DNA of 64,000 nt from Eubacterium sp. MSJ-33 (GTDB lineage: Bacteria; Bacillota; Clostridia; Lachnospirales; Lachnospiraceae): NCBI RefSeq assembly GCF_022174665.1, contig NZ_CP076562.1, positions 1,240,001 through 1,304,000 of the forward strand, read 5' to 3'. The notes under the pieces are model-generated. The model saw only the letters and a list, made by a program, of their open reading frames with translations, made no database searches and was not told the origin of the DNA. Shown here piece after piece: positions 54,317-61,105 of this stretch. Each line of letters begins with the position of its first letter. Positions within the stretch are counted from its first letter, which is position 1. The position numbers were made by a program, and so were the translations under genes.

Positions 54317-55456
54317 CTAAGCTAGAAACTCATTTATATAATTGATTGAAAACAATCTTTCCTTATCAAGAATTTTCTCAACTTGTGTATAATCAATTTC
54401 ATTGTTTTCAACATTAATATCTTCATTTTGCGTCACAAACCTATTTGATAATTTAAACTTATTTAACAAATCTATTATTCGTGAAACCTGTGTTTGATTT
54501 TGTCCATGCTGTCTATCAAATACCCAAAAATTTTTTTCATAATTTATACTAAATGCTGTTCCATGAAAAGAATCTGTTAATATCAGTTCTGCATGGTGAA
54601 TCAGATATAAAAATTCCCTCGGTCCAGCATCTATAAATTTAAGATTTGAAAAATCCTTATATATTTCAAACTTATATGGCAATGCAATAATGGGCAGTTC
54701 ATATTTTTTTATGATATCTTTTAAAAATCTAATACTCATATCATTCGGACAATCTAAAAAATACATTAAAATGTACTTTGGTACTGTCTCTATATATGTC
54801 TCTATTTTTTCCCACTCAGACAAATCCAACAAAAACGACGGATCCAGCACAACTGGTACCTCTGTTCCAATCAAATCAGCCAAAATACTTTGTCCTTGTT
54901 TTTCTCTAACAGAGACTTTACTGAAATCTTGAATATATTTTTTCATGCATTTTTTATTGTATTTGGGTATATCATTTTTACCTAAACTTGGTGCATACGC
55001 GATCCTTTTGCTTTTGGGTGCAAATCTCAAATAATAAAACGGATCAACATATATTGCATATGAATTCCATATCTGATCACTTCCCGCTACGACAACCTTA
55101 CATTCACGACTATGTGCAAATCTAAATATTTGATGATAATTTTTATAATCTATATTTAAATATTTTTTTTCAAACTCATTAAATTTCAAGACGCTTTCCG
55201 CCGAAAATTCTTTAGAAAAAGTGTGACCATATGTGTTCAGCGTCTTTCTTAAAAGACTCGGATATCTAATAATTTTCCTAAGCATTCCCAACACTTTTAA
55301 AAGTCTTACATCTCTCCTTAACTCTTTTTGATTACTCCACCAAATCAGTCTAGCATCATACCCATAACCACAAATTTTTCTTTGTAACGCATATGCTTGC
55401 AAGACCGCACCATAATTCAATTCTCTAGGTGTTGTTACAATTCCTATTTTTTTCAT
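54317..55456 (-). CDS. Polysaccharide pyruvyltransferase family protein (copy A)
   Basis: 379 aa. Motifs as in the family: MKKIGIVTTPRELNYGAVLQAYAL, KVVVAGSDQIWNSYAIYVD, RIAYAPSLGKND, VSVREKQGQSI, LILTDSFHGTAFSINY. Expected to add a pyruvyl group from PEP to a glycan, although members of this family in clusters with FrhB-type proteins may do something else. It has about the same length as copy B, with different residues between motifs, and it too stands directly beside an FrhB-type gene. Confidence 0.88.
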   Translation of the reverse strand: MKKIGIVTTPRELNYGAVLQAYALQRKICGYGYDARLIWWSNQKELRRDVRLLKVLGMLRKIIRYPSLLRKTLNTYGHTFSKEFSAESVLKFNEFEKKYLNIDYKNYHQIFRFAHSRECKVVVAGSDQIWNSYAIYVDPFYYLRFAPKSKRIAYAPSLGKNDIPKYNKKCMKKYIQDFSKVSVREKQGQSILADLIGTEVPVVLDPSFLLDLSEWEKIETYIETVPKYILMYFLDCPNDMSIRFLKDIIKKYELPIIALPYKFEIYKDFSNLKFIDAGPREFLYLIHHAELILTDSFHGTAFSINYEKNFWVFDRQHGQNQTQVSRIIDLLNKFKLSNRFVTQNEDINVENNEIDYTQVEKILDKERLFSINYINEFLA

Positions 55457-55470
55457 GAATATTATCCGTT

Positions 55471-56244
55471 CTAAAAATAATGTTTTTTTATAGCGTTTAT
55501 TATGTATATCAGTGTATTTATGAAAACATTTACCCTTCCTATTCCCATATCTTCTCTCTGCACTTGCCAGAAATACTTAACCTCACCCATTCGATTAGAA
55601 GAAAGTGAATTCTCCGAAATTCTATATTTTGTATACGCCTCATTGATTCCATATGCATCCCCATAGTTTTTTAGTATCGTGAGCCATAATGAATAATCCT
55701 CTGCACTCTTTCGAATGGGCATTTTTACAACCGGTACAATATTTCGATCAATAATAACTGTAGACGTTGCAATTATTGTATTTCTCAACACATACTTGTA
55801 CGACACGCATTCTTTAAGATTTCTTTTTCTTTTAATCTGTTTTCCATCCTCATCTATGTATGAAATGGCTGTATACGTAAAAGGTGCGCCCGGGTGATTC
55901 TTAAAAAGCTTCAACTGTTCGGATAATTTATTTTCCTCCCATATATCATCACTATCGCAAAACGCTATATACCGTCCTCTCGCACGCTCGATTGCTTTGT
56001 TTCTCGCCATTGCAACCCCTAAATTTTTTTCAAGTTTGAAATACGATATACAGGAGATATTTTTTAAATATTCATCTATAATTGCATATGTATTGTCTGT
56101 AGAACCATCATCAACAATGATTATTTCTTTTTCCTGATAATCTTGTTTTATGATAGCATCTAATGTTGCAGCTATGTATTTTTCCGAATTGTATACAGGT
56201 ACAATGACAGAAACCAGTGCGTCATTTAATTCTCTAATTTCCAT
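55471..56244 (-). CDS. Family 2 glycosyltransferase (polysaccharide assembly)
   Basis: 257 aa. The GT-A core begins ALVSVIVPVYNSEKYIAATLDAII, with EIIIVDDGSTDNTYAII and IAFCDSDDIWEENKLS as the DXD-like metal site. The ATG at 56244 follows AGAGG by six bases and fits the gap after the aminotransferase; an in-frame ATG at 56316 would overlap that gene by 22 nt. Donor sugar unknown. Confidence 0.88.
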   Translation of the reverse strand: MEIRELNDALVSVIVPVYNSEKYIAATLDAIIKQDYQEKEIIIVDDGSTDNTYAIIDEYLKNISCISYFKLEKNLGVAMARNKAIERARGRYIAFCDSDDIWEENKLSEQLKLFKNHPGAPFTYTAISYIDEDGKQIKRKRNLKECVSYKYVLRNTIIATSTVIIDRNIVPVVKMPIRKSAEDYSLWLTILKNYGDAYGINEAYTKYRISENSLSSNRMGEVKYFWQVQREDMGIGRVNVFINTLIYIINAIKKHYF

Positions 56245-56294
56245 ACTTATCCTCTGCAATTCAAGTCGTCGACTATCAATATTATCTTTTAACC

Positions 56295-57212
56295 TTAATA
56301 GATTGGTGTATTCCAATCAGAATAACCTTTTTCTTTTCCAGTCACTATATTCAAATATTTTTTCTTTATTTGAGGTAATACCTGCTCTACGTTTTTCTCA
56401 TACCCGTCAATGCTCAATATAGAAGTCATTTCCATCGCCGACCCACACAAAAATGCTTCATCGCACGTATACAGTTCTGTCCGATCAATGCTTCTCTCAA
56501 CAACCGGAATTTTCATATCCTTTGCAATTTTTATAATGGTATCTCTTGTAATACTTTCCAGTACGCTGTCTGTCAGTTGCGGTGTAATCAACATGCCGTC
56601 TTTAATCATAAAAAAACAAGATCCCGGTCCTTCTGCAACCTTACCGGTCTCATTTAAAAATATGCATGTATCATATCCGTTCCGAAGCGCCTCTCTTTGT
56701 CCAACTCTGCTATTCATATAGTTTGCACCACATTTTATTCTAGGAGATAATGTCTCATCACTGATTCTTCTCCATGATGTCACACATACATTCAAGCCCT
56801 TTTTATTGTATTCCGCACTGGTTCTGCCCCGTGGAATCGGTGCAATAAACATCTCTACCGGGGCGCAGGATCCCCAGGAGCCAAAGCCATCCACAAATAA
56901 GGTCTGTCTGACAGAAAGATTCTCATCATATTCATTTACCCGAATTACATCTATAAATGCCTGTTTTAATTCTTCTTTCGTATATGGGCAATCAATCTGA
57001 AGAAGTTTTGCTGATTTAAGCAACCGATTATAATGATCCTCCAACCGAAACGCATACAATTGCTTTTCTTCTTCATTCCAATAACACGGAATACCTTCAA
57101 AGACATTTAATCCAAATTGTGATGTCGGAGCCAGCACATTGATGTTAGCATCGTTCACATCCACTACATTTCCCTTAAACCATATACGCCTGTGCTCTAT
57201 ATCATATTTCAT
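56295..57212 (-). CDS. Class IV PLP aminotransferase (branched-chain/D-amino acid type)
   Basis: 305 aa, fold-type IV. The Schiff-base Lys is in LSPRIKCGANYMNSRVG, and NETGKVAEGPGSCFFMIKDG matches the cofactor phosphate and turn region of branched-chain aminotransferases; the N-terminal GLNVFEGIPCYWN is also typical. A housekeeping IlvE is possible, but its place inside a polysaccharide operon next to an aldolase and a PLP decarboxylase suggests it aminates a 2-oxoacid that ends up as a glycan substituent (inference). Regiospecificity and stereochemistry cannot be read from sequence. Confidence 0.85.
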   Translation of the reverse strand: MKYDIEHRRIWFKGNVVDVNDANINVLAPTSQFGLNVFEGIPCYWNEEEKQLYAFRLEDHYNRLLKSAKLLQIDCPYTKEELKQAFIDVIRVNEYDENLSVRQTLFVDGFGSWGSCAPVEMFIAPIPRGRTSAEYNKKGLNVCVTSWRRISDETLSPRIKCGANYMNSRVGQREALRNGYDTCIFLNETGKVAEGPGSCFFMIKDGMLITPQLTDSVLESITRDTIIKIAKDMKIPVVERSIDRTELYTCDEAFLCGSAMEMTSILSIDGYEKNVEQVLPQIKKKYLNIVTGKEKGYSDWNTPIY

Positions 57213-57232
57213 TCGGAATGCCCTCCCTTCGT

Positions 57233-57916
57233 TTAATCCGGCAGATGAGCCAAGCGAATGATTTCAGCTTCTTCTACCTGTGCAGCTTCTTCATCGTTCA
57301 TAGACTCATCCAGCTTGTTCTCATAGATATCTTCCTTCGCAAACACACGGAACACAGACTCTATCAAAATTTTGATATCCGTCAGTACACCGTACTTGCG
57401 AAACTTGTCTACATATTCATTGTCATAGCCAACCTTCTCGTCCCATGAGATATCATTTCTTCCCTTAACCTGGGCAAGTCCCGTCAAACCGGCCTTTACA
57501 TCAAAGCGTTTCCTGTATCGCTTATTCAGAGTTTCAAATTCGCCCAATTCATATGTCACACATGGTCGCGGGCCAACCACAGACATATCACCCTTGAATA
57601 TATTGAATAGCTGCGGCAGCTCATCTATACTGCTGTCCCGAAGCTTCCGTCCTACTTTTGTCACACGGGGATCATTCTTATAATTAAAAAGTCCGGTTCC
57701 CATCTTCTCTGCATCTACCACCATGGAACGAAACTTCAACATCCGGAACACTTTACCATCCTTCGTTCGTCTTTCCTGTTTGAAGAAAACAGGTCCTTTG
57801 GAATCCTTTTTTATTGCAAGCGCCGTTCCTATCCAGACGGGAATCAATAAAATGATTGCCACTCCGGATGATACGACATCGAATATTCTTTTTATTGCTC
57901 CATTTACCTTCTGCAT
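57233..57916 (-). CDS. Initiating undecaprenyl-phosphate sugar-1-phosphate transferase
   Basis: 227 aa, the short monotopic form (PglC/WcaJ catalytic domain) with one membrane-inserted hydrophobic segment (about 10-33, FDVVSSGVAIILLIPVWIG). The catalytic region is intact: KGPVFFKQERRTKDGKVFRMLKFRSM, SIDELPQLFNIFKGDMSVVGPRP and KAGLTGLAQVKGRNDISWDEK. It transfers the first sugar phosphate to undecaprenyl phosphate and so begins the repeat unit. The ATG at 57916 follows GAGG by five bases; the reading frame is open up to 57973, inside the preceding gene. Confidence 0.92.
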   Translation of the reverse strand: MQKVNGAIKRIFDVVSSGVAIILLIPVWIGTALAIKKDSKGPVFFKQERRTKDGKVFRMLKFRSMVVDAEKMGTGLFNYKNDPRVTKVGRKLRDSSIDELPQLFNIFKGDMSVVGPRPCVTYELGEFETLNKRYRKRFDVKAGLTGLAQVKGRNDISWDEKVGYDNEYVDKFRKYGVLTDIKILIESVFRVFAKEDIYENKLDESMNDEEAAQVEEAEIIRLAHLPD

Positions 57917-57929
57917 AGCTACCTCTGTT

Positions 57930-59135
57930 TTATATGTTAAAAGTGTTAAATATATCCTCAAATGTTTCAGCACGTTTAATCACTTCTGTTTGTGCTCCAC
58001 ATATGTCTAACACAGGGAAATTCGGAAGGATGAACGGCGGCTTCATCACAAGGGAATAAGAGCCACAATTGCTAATCACTATTGCATCCCCTTTTGCAAG
58101 ATGCCCATTATAATTTTTATATAGAACATCCCCTTCTATGCAGGTAAATCCAACCATGTCCAGCTCTCTATAGTCTTTTCCTTCACTCATGTGTAAGACC
58201 TCTATTGGTGGATTCACGCCTGTCATACTGATATTTTTCTGGCTTCCAAGCACGGATGCTATATATTTACCCCGGATATTTTTAATCGTTTTCACTGTAC
58301 CTACAAATTTCATGCAGTCACCAACCAGCGCAGACCCAGGTTCTATCACAAGTTCCGGCATGGAACTGCGATCTTTAAAATAGTCAGCAAATACACACGC
58401 CGCCACTGTAGCGTACGCAGAATAATTCGGAATCTCATCAGAAAACTGTTCCCGCAGGCTGTCAGCCATTTTCCCATACAAGCCACCACCAATATCTACG
58501 CGTTCAGGAACGATTCCGGTTTTTTCTATTAAATCAATCATTCCTTTTGCACGAGCAGGCCAAAACTCTATCTGACGTTTTGCAAAATGACATTGGTAAT
58601 TAATAAGATGAATTTTCGGATTATGAGTGACCATTTCCAAAACCGATTGAAAGTCCTCTCCGAAAACATCTAACCCAAACCGCGACAGCACGCCATCCTG
58701 AACATCAAAATTACAGCGTATCCCAACATTCAATACGCATTCTGTTTTTTGTGCCAGACTTTCTATATATTCTGCTTCATCGATGGAATCTATGTTCACA
58801 GTTCCACCGGACAACAGAAAATTTTCCAGCTTGTCCGGGTTCTTGATTGGTCCATTCCAAATGATGTTTTGTGGTTTTACTCCACATCGATACGCCAATT
58901 CCAGTTCCATCTCTGAAACAACCTCTGCATAACCTCCAAGCTCATTTACGATTCTACATAATTTCGGTATATAGTTTGTCTTGTAGGAATATGCAATGTT
59001 GAAATTTGGGTATATCTTCGCAAACTCAGCCTTTAATTCCCAAAAATTGTGTGTAAACTGTTCCGAATCAAGCAAGTAAAACGAATCACCGTAGACCTCT
59101 CTTAATTCATTAATCTTTTCTGACGTTATCCTCAT
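57930..59135 (-). CDS. PLP-dependent decarboxylase, diaminopimelate/ornithine (fold III) type
   Basis: 401 aa. Fold-type III barrel: the PLP Lys is Lys52 in IAYSYKTNYIP (the YAxKAN motif). The HFAKRQ and VDIGGGLYGKM (phosphate-binding Gly loop) motifs follow, and a C-terminal GFTCIEGDVLYKN matches the active-site Cys region (CexxD) of true decarboxylases rather than racemases. It resembles lysA, but context argues for a dedicated decarboxylase of an amino acid made for glycan decoration. The start overlaps the end of the aldolase gene by 4 nt, a tight coupling. Confidence 0.85.
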   Translation of the reverse strand: MRITSEKINELREVYGDSFYLLDSEQFTHNFWELKAEFAKIYPNFNIAYSYKTNYIPKLCRIVNELGGYAEVVSEMELELAYRCGVKPQNIIWNGPIKNPDKLENFLLSGGTVNIDSIDEAEYIESLAQKTECVLNVGIRCNFDVQDGVLSRFGLDVFGEDFQSVLEMVTHNPKIHLINYQCHFAKRQIEFWPARAKGMIDLIEKTGIVPERVDIGGGLYGKMADSLREQFSDEIPNYSAYATVAACVFADYFKDRSSMPELVIEPGSALVGDCMKFVGTVKTIKNIRGKYIASVLGSQKNISMTGVNPPIEVLHMSEGKDYRELDMVGFTCIEGDVLYKNYNGHLAKGDAIVISNCGSYSLVMKPPFILPNFPVLDICGAQTEVIKRAETFEDIFNTFNI

Positions 59136-59965
59136 GCTATCCCCTTCCGGCGATTCAAAATATTAGCAACGCAATCTTGAACCTCGTCTCGATTGCTTTC
59201 ATAATCTTTTTTCGTCGCAGTTTGAATTATCTCCTTCTCATACTCTCGAAGTTTCTCCATATTTTCACGGAATATATCTTCCACTTCCTGTAAATCTGTT
59301 GTCAGCTCCATATTACAAAAGCTTCTTGATAAAATTGCTCTTGTTGAGCCCAACCTGTAATGCTCCATAATAATTTTTTCCGCCGGGAGATCTCCAAATC
59401 CAAGTCGTGCTATACCGCCAAACCCATATGGTATGCCAAACGCCTCTATTTTTTTGCAGATAGACTCCACAATTCCATTTGCCAAAAGCTCAAACATGAA
59501 AGAATATCCATAAGACAAATGCAAATCATTTAGGCCAATATGAATTTCATCAAAACGTCCGTATTGCAATACAGCTTCCAGACAAGCTTCTGCTTCTTTT
59601 GTTTCCAATAATAAGACAGTCTTACACCTTCCCTTTACAGCCCTAACAAATTTTTCAACTTCTGATAGTGTTTTCCACATCGGAAGCATAATTATATCTG
59701 CACCTGCAGCTATTACTTTCTCAATTTCCCGTACAGATTCCTCATCCCAAGGATTGATTCGCACTAATAATTCTGATTTTGATAACAAGGGTTTTATTTT
59801 TTGGATATCTTCGATGGTATGATGTGATTTGACTGTGTTCATACCCTTTTGTCTTTTCTCTTTCCCCTTTGTTTCCAAATCAATCCATATTCGCTGTACG
59901 CCATATTTTTCTGCTATCAAAGCCACAGACGGTTTATTTGTAATGTACATCAATGTTAAAGGCAT
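59132..59965 (-). CDS. HpcH/HpaI-family aldolase
   Basis: 277 aa, TIM-barrel class II pyruvate aldolase/citrate lyase-beta superfamily. LVRINPWDEES (substrate-binding Arg), IMLPMWKT, VLLLETKEAEACLEA (metal Glu) and IHIGLNDLHLSYGY (metal Asp region) are visible. The family joins or splits pyruvate-type enolates and an aldehyde, giving 4-hydroxy-2-oxoacids. It is encoded directly ahead of the decarboxylase in the same operon, and the pair plus the aminotransferase could form a short pathway. The start at 59965 has GGGAG nine bases upstream. Donor and acceptor unknown. Confidence 0.85.
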   Translation of the reverse strand: MPLTLMYITNKPSVALIAEKYGVQRIWIDLETKGKEKRQKGMNTVKSHHTIEDIQKIKPLLSKSELLVRINPWDEESVREIEKVIAAGADIIMLPMWKTLSEVEKFVRAVKGRCKTVLLLETKEAEACLEAVLQYGRFDEIHIGLNDLHLSYGYSFMFELLANGIVESICKKIEAFGIPYGFGGIARLGFGDLPAEKIIMEHYRLGSTRAILSRSFCNMELTTDLQEVEDIFRENMEKLREYEKEIIQTATKKDYESNRDEVQDCVANILNRRKGIA

Positions 59966-59981
59966 TCCCCATATCTCCCAT

Positions 59982-60491
59982 TCAATTCTTACTCGTCACT
60001 TCCAGCCCAACACGGATTCTCCGCACAACCTGCCACAGCAGGATTTCAAGTTCAGCAACGCGCTTGTGACGATCGATCTTCTTCACCCACGCAGTTTTGC
60101 CATCGAGTGGTCCCTGATCAATCAACAGATTTCCTTCCACGATATGTCCGGTAGACAGACAGATACATCCCTTTTCATCCATCAAAGATCGCAGGAACAA
60201 TTCCTCATCCTCGCGAATCGGATAGAATCCGCCACCGATCTGAACCGGCATGACAACACTCGGAATATGTGCCAATTCATCCAGCAGGCTATCAGCAGAA
60301 GCATCACTTTCGATGAACACATATCCGCGAAATAAAACCTCGGTTACAATCTGCCATTCGCCTGCATATTTTTTCATTTTTTCGCATGTTGGAGTAAAAA
60401 TATGAGTTGCCAGATTCCGGCTAATCGCGTGTCTGCATTTTTCGATTGCTGCAGCTTCTGTTCCATTCATCACCTGTACTACGTACCACAT
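59982..60491 (-). CDS. LoaP/UpxY-type NusG paralogue (specialised antiterminator)
   Basis: 169 aa. The NGN domain (about 1-110) begins MWYVVQVMNGTEAAAIEKC with YAGEWQIVTEVLFRGYVFIESD, and a KOW domain follows (about 120-165, GPLDGKTAWVKKIDRHKRVAELEILL). Length and divergence mark it as a specialised paralogue, not the housekeeping NusG. Such proteins (LoaP in Firmicutes, UpxY in Bacteroides) bind polymerase near the start of a long polysaccharide or secondary-metabolite operon and suppress termination. It is the first gene of a 15.6-kb operon and directly follows the invertible promoter. Confidence 0.93.
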   Translation of the reverse strand: MWYVVQVMNGTEAAAIEKCRHAISRNLATHIFTPTCEKMKKYAGEWQIVTEVLFRGYVFIESDASADSLLDELAHIPSVVMPVQIGGGFYPIREDEELFLRSLMDEKGCICLSTGHIVEGNLLIDQGPLDGKTAWVKKIDRHKRVAELEILLWQVVRRIRVGLEVTSKN

Positions 60492-60530
60492 GTTTTATCC
60501 CTCTTATTCATGCGTAAAACTTTGTGAACC

Positions 60531-60566
60531 ATATCTACAACATAATTAATATTATGTTGTAGATAT
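60531..60566. repeat. Recombination site 1: near-perfect two-arm palindrome
   Basis: 16-bp perfect inverted arms (60531-60546 and 60551-60566) around TAAT, as expected for a tyrosine-recombinase core site: two binding arms (ATATCTACAACAT type) flanking a short spacer, AATTAATATT. Bases 60540-60566 are the exact reverse complement of 61050-61076. It lies between the promoter and loaP, so it is also in the mRNA leader and could fold there. Confidence 0.85.
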
Positions 60567-60584
60567 CTTCTAAAACCATCTGTC

Positions 60585-60613
60585 ATGATAACACAGAAAA
60601 TGGCTTTTTTCAA
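60585..60613 (-). promoter_or_regulatory. Polysaccharide operon promoter inside the invertible segment
   Basis: TTGAAA (60608-60613), exactly 17 bases, TATCAT (60585-60590) with an extended TGT, minus strand, directed to loaP. Predicted start is near 60578, giving an 87-nt leader that includes site 1. No other good promoter is visible between it and loaP. Confidence 0.8.
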
Positions 60614-60666
60614 CAGCTAATAATGGCGGATTCCATGATGTTTATGCATACTCTTCCGTAAAATAC

Positions 60667-60713
60667 AAAAAGTATCCTATCACGTGATCGGATGATCAGA
60701 TATGGATACTTTT
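60667..60713. terminator. Insulating hairpin inside the invertible segment
   Basis: 10-bp stem (60668-60677 with 60704-60713) bordered by A-run and T-run, so usable on both strands. It lies just upstream of the operon promoter and would block read-through from the gene fragment side. Confidence 0.65.
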
Positions 60714-60771
60714 CGTGTTTTTCACAATCTAATATGCTGCAATTTACCTCGGAATAAACTGCTGCGTTATG

Positions 60772-61026
60772 CTAATTTTCCTTTTTCTTTAGTAAATCAA
60801 TTATGGATTCAACTTCTTTTTGTGGAATTTTTGTCTCTGCGACGATTTTGTTAATATCCCGGTCAAGCTTTACATAAGCTTTTATTTCTCCACGCGCCTC
60901 TGCCTGATCAAGAAATCTCTCACCCATACTTGTTACATCTCCTTCGGTATAAACGCTTTGCGCATCCTCAAAACGAGTGTCTCCTGGCAAAAAGGACATT
61001 AATTTCAATACTGCATCAATTCTATT
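60772..61026 (-). pseudogene. C-terminal fragment of an Rpn/PDDEXK-family gene in the invertible segment
   Basis: Reads RIDAVLKLMSFLPGDTRFED, then MGERFLDQAEARGEIKAYVKLD and IPQKEVESIIDLLKKK. This matches the C-terminal portion of Rpn-type transposase-like proteins (LxxLxGDxRFE followed by a helical tail). A stop codon lies in frame just upstream and the nuclease domain is absent. A 78-aa peptide from TTG at 61008 is possible but no ribosome site is clear. It differs from the Rpn gene at 43271. Confidence 0.7.
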
Positions 61027-61049
61027 TTATCTGAAGCAAAATAGCAACC

Positions 61050-61080
61050 ATATCTACAACATAATATTAATTATGTCGTC
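61050..61080. repeat. Recombination site 2: inverted partner of site 1
   Basis: Left arm ATATCTACAACAT (61050-61062), spacer AATATTAATT, right arm ATGTCGTCA with partial match. 27 bases (61050-61076) are identical to the reverse complement of 60540-60566. The outer arm is diverged from site 1, as expected if only part of each arm needs to be conserved. Confidence 0.82.
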
Positions 61081-61084
61081 ACCG

Positions 61085-61105
61085 CTGCCTTCCGGCAGTT
61101 TTTTT
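61085..61105 (+). terminator. Plus-strand terminator just outside the invertible segment
   Basis: Stem CTGCC/GGCAG (61085-61089 with 61094-61098), loop TTCC, then seven T. It is oriented only for rightward transcription, where no gene lies. It would catch transcripts from the promoter when the segment is inverted, before they run antisense into the recombinase gene. The recombinase stop codon overlaps the T-run. Confidence 0.75.

Larger units (their letters stand above)
60540..61076. other. Putative invertible promoter segment (phase-variation switch)
   Basis: About 0.5 kb bounded by perfect 27-bp inverted repeats (60540-60566 and 61050-61076) whose asymmetric spacers match only in inverted alignment, the geometry for inversion. 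Contents in the present orientation: promoter pointing to loaP (60585-60613), a hairpin terminator behind it (60667-60713) and a decayed Rpn-family gene fragment (60772-61026). A tyrosine recombinase gene is adjacent. By analogy with invertible promoters of Bacteroides and other gut bacteria, the segment should switch the polysaccharide operon on and off; this window shows the ON state. Inversion itself cannot be seen in one sequence. Confidence 0.8.
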
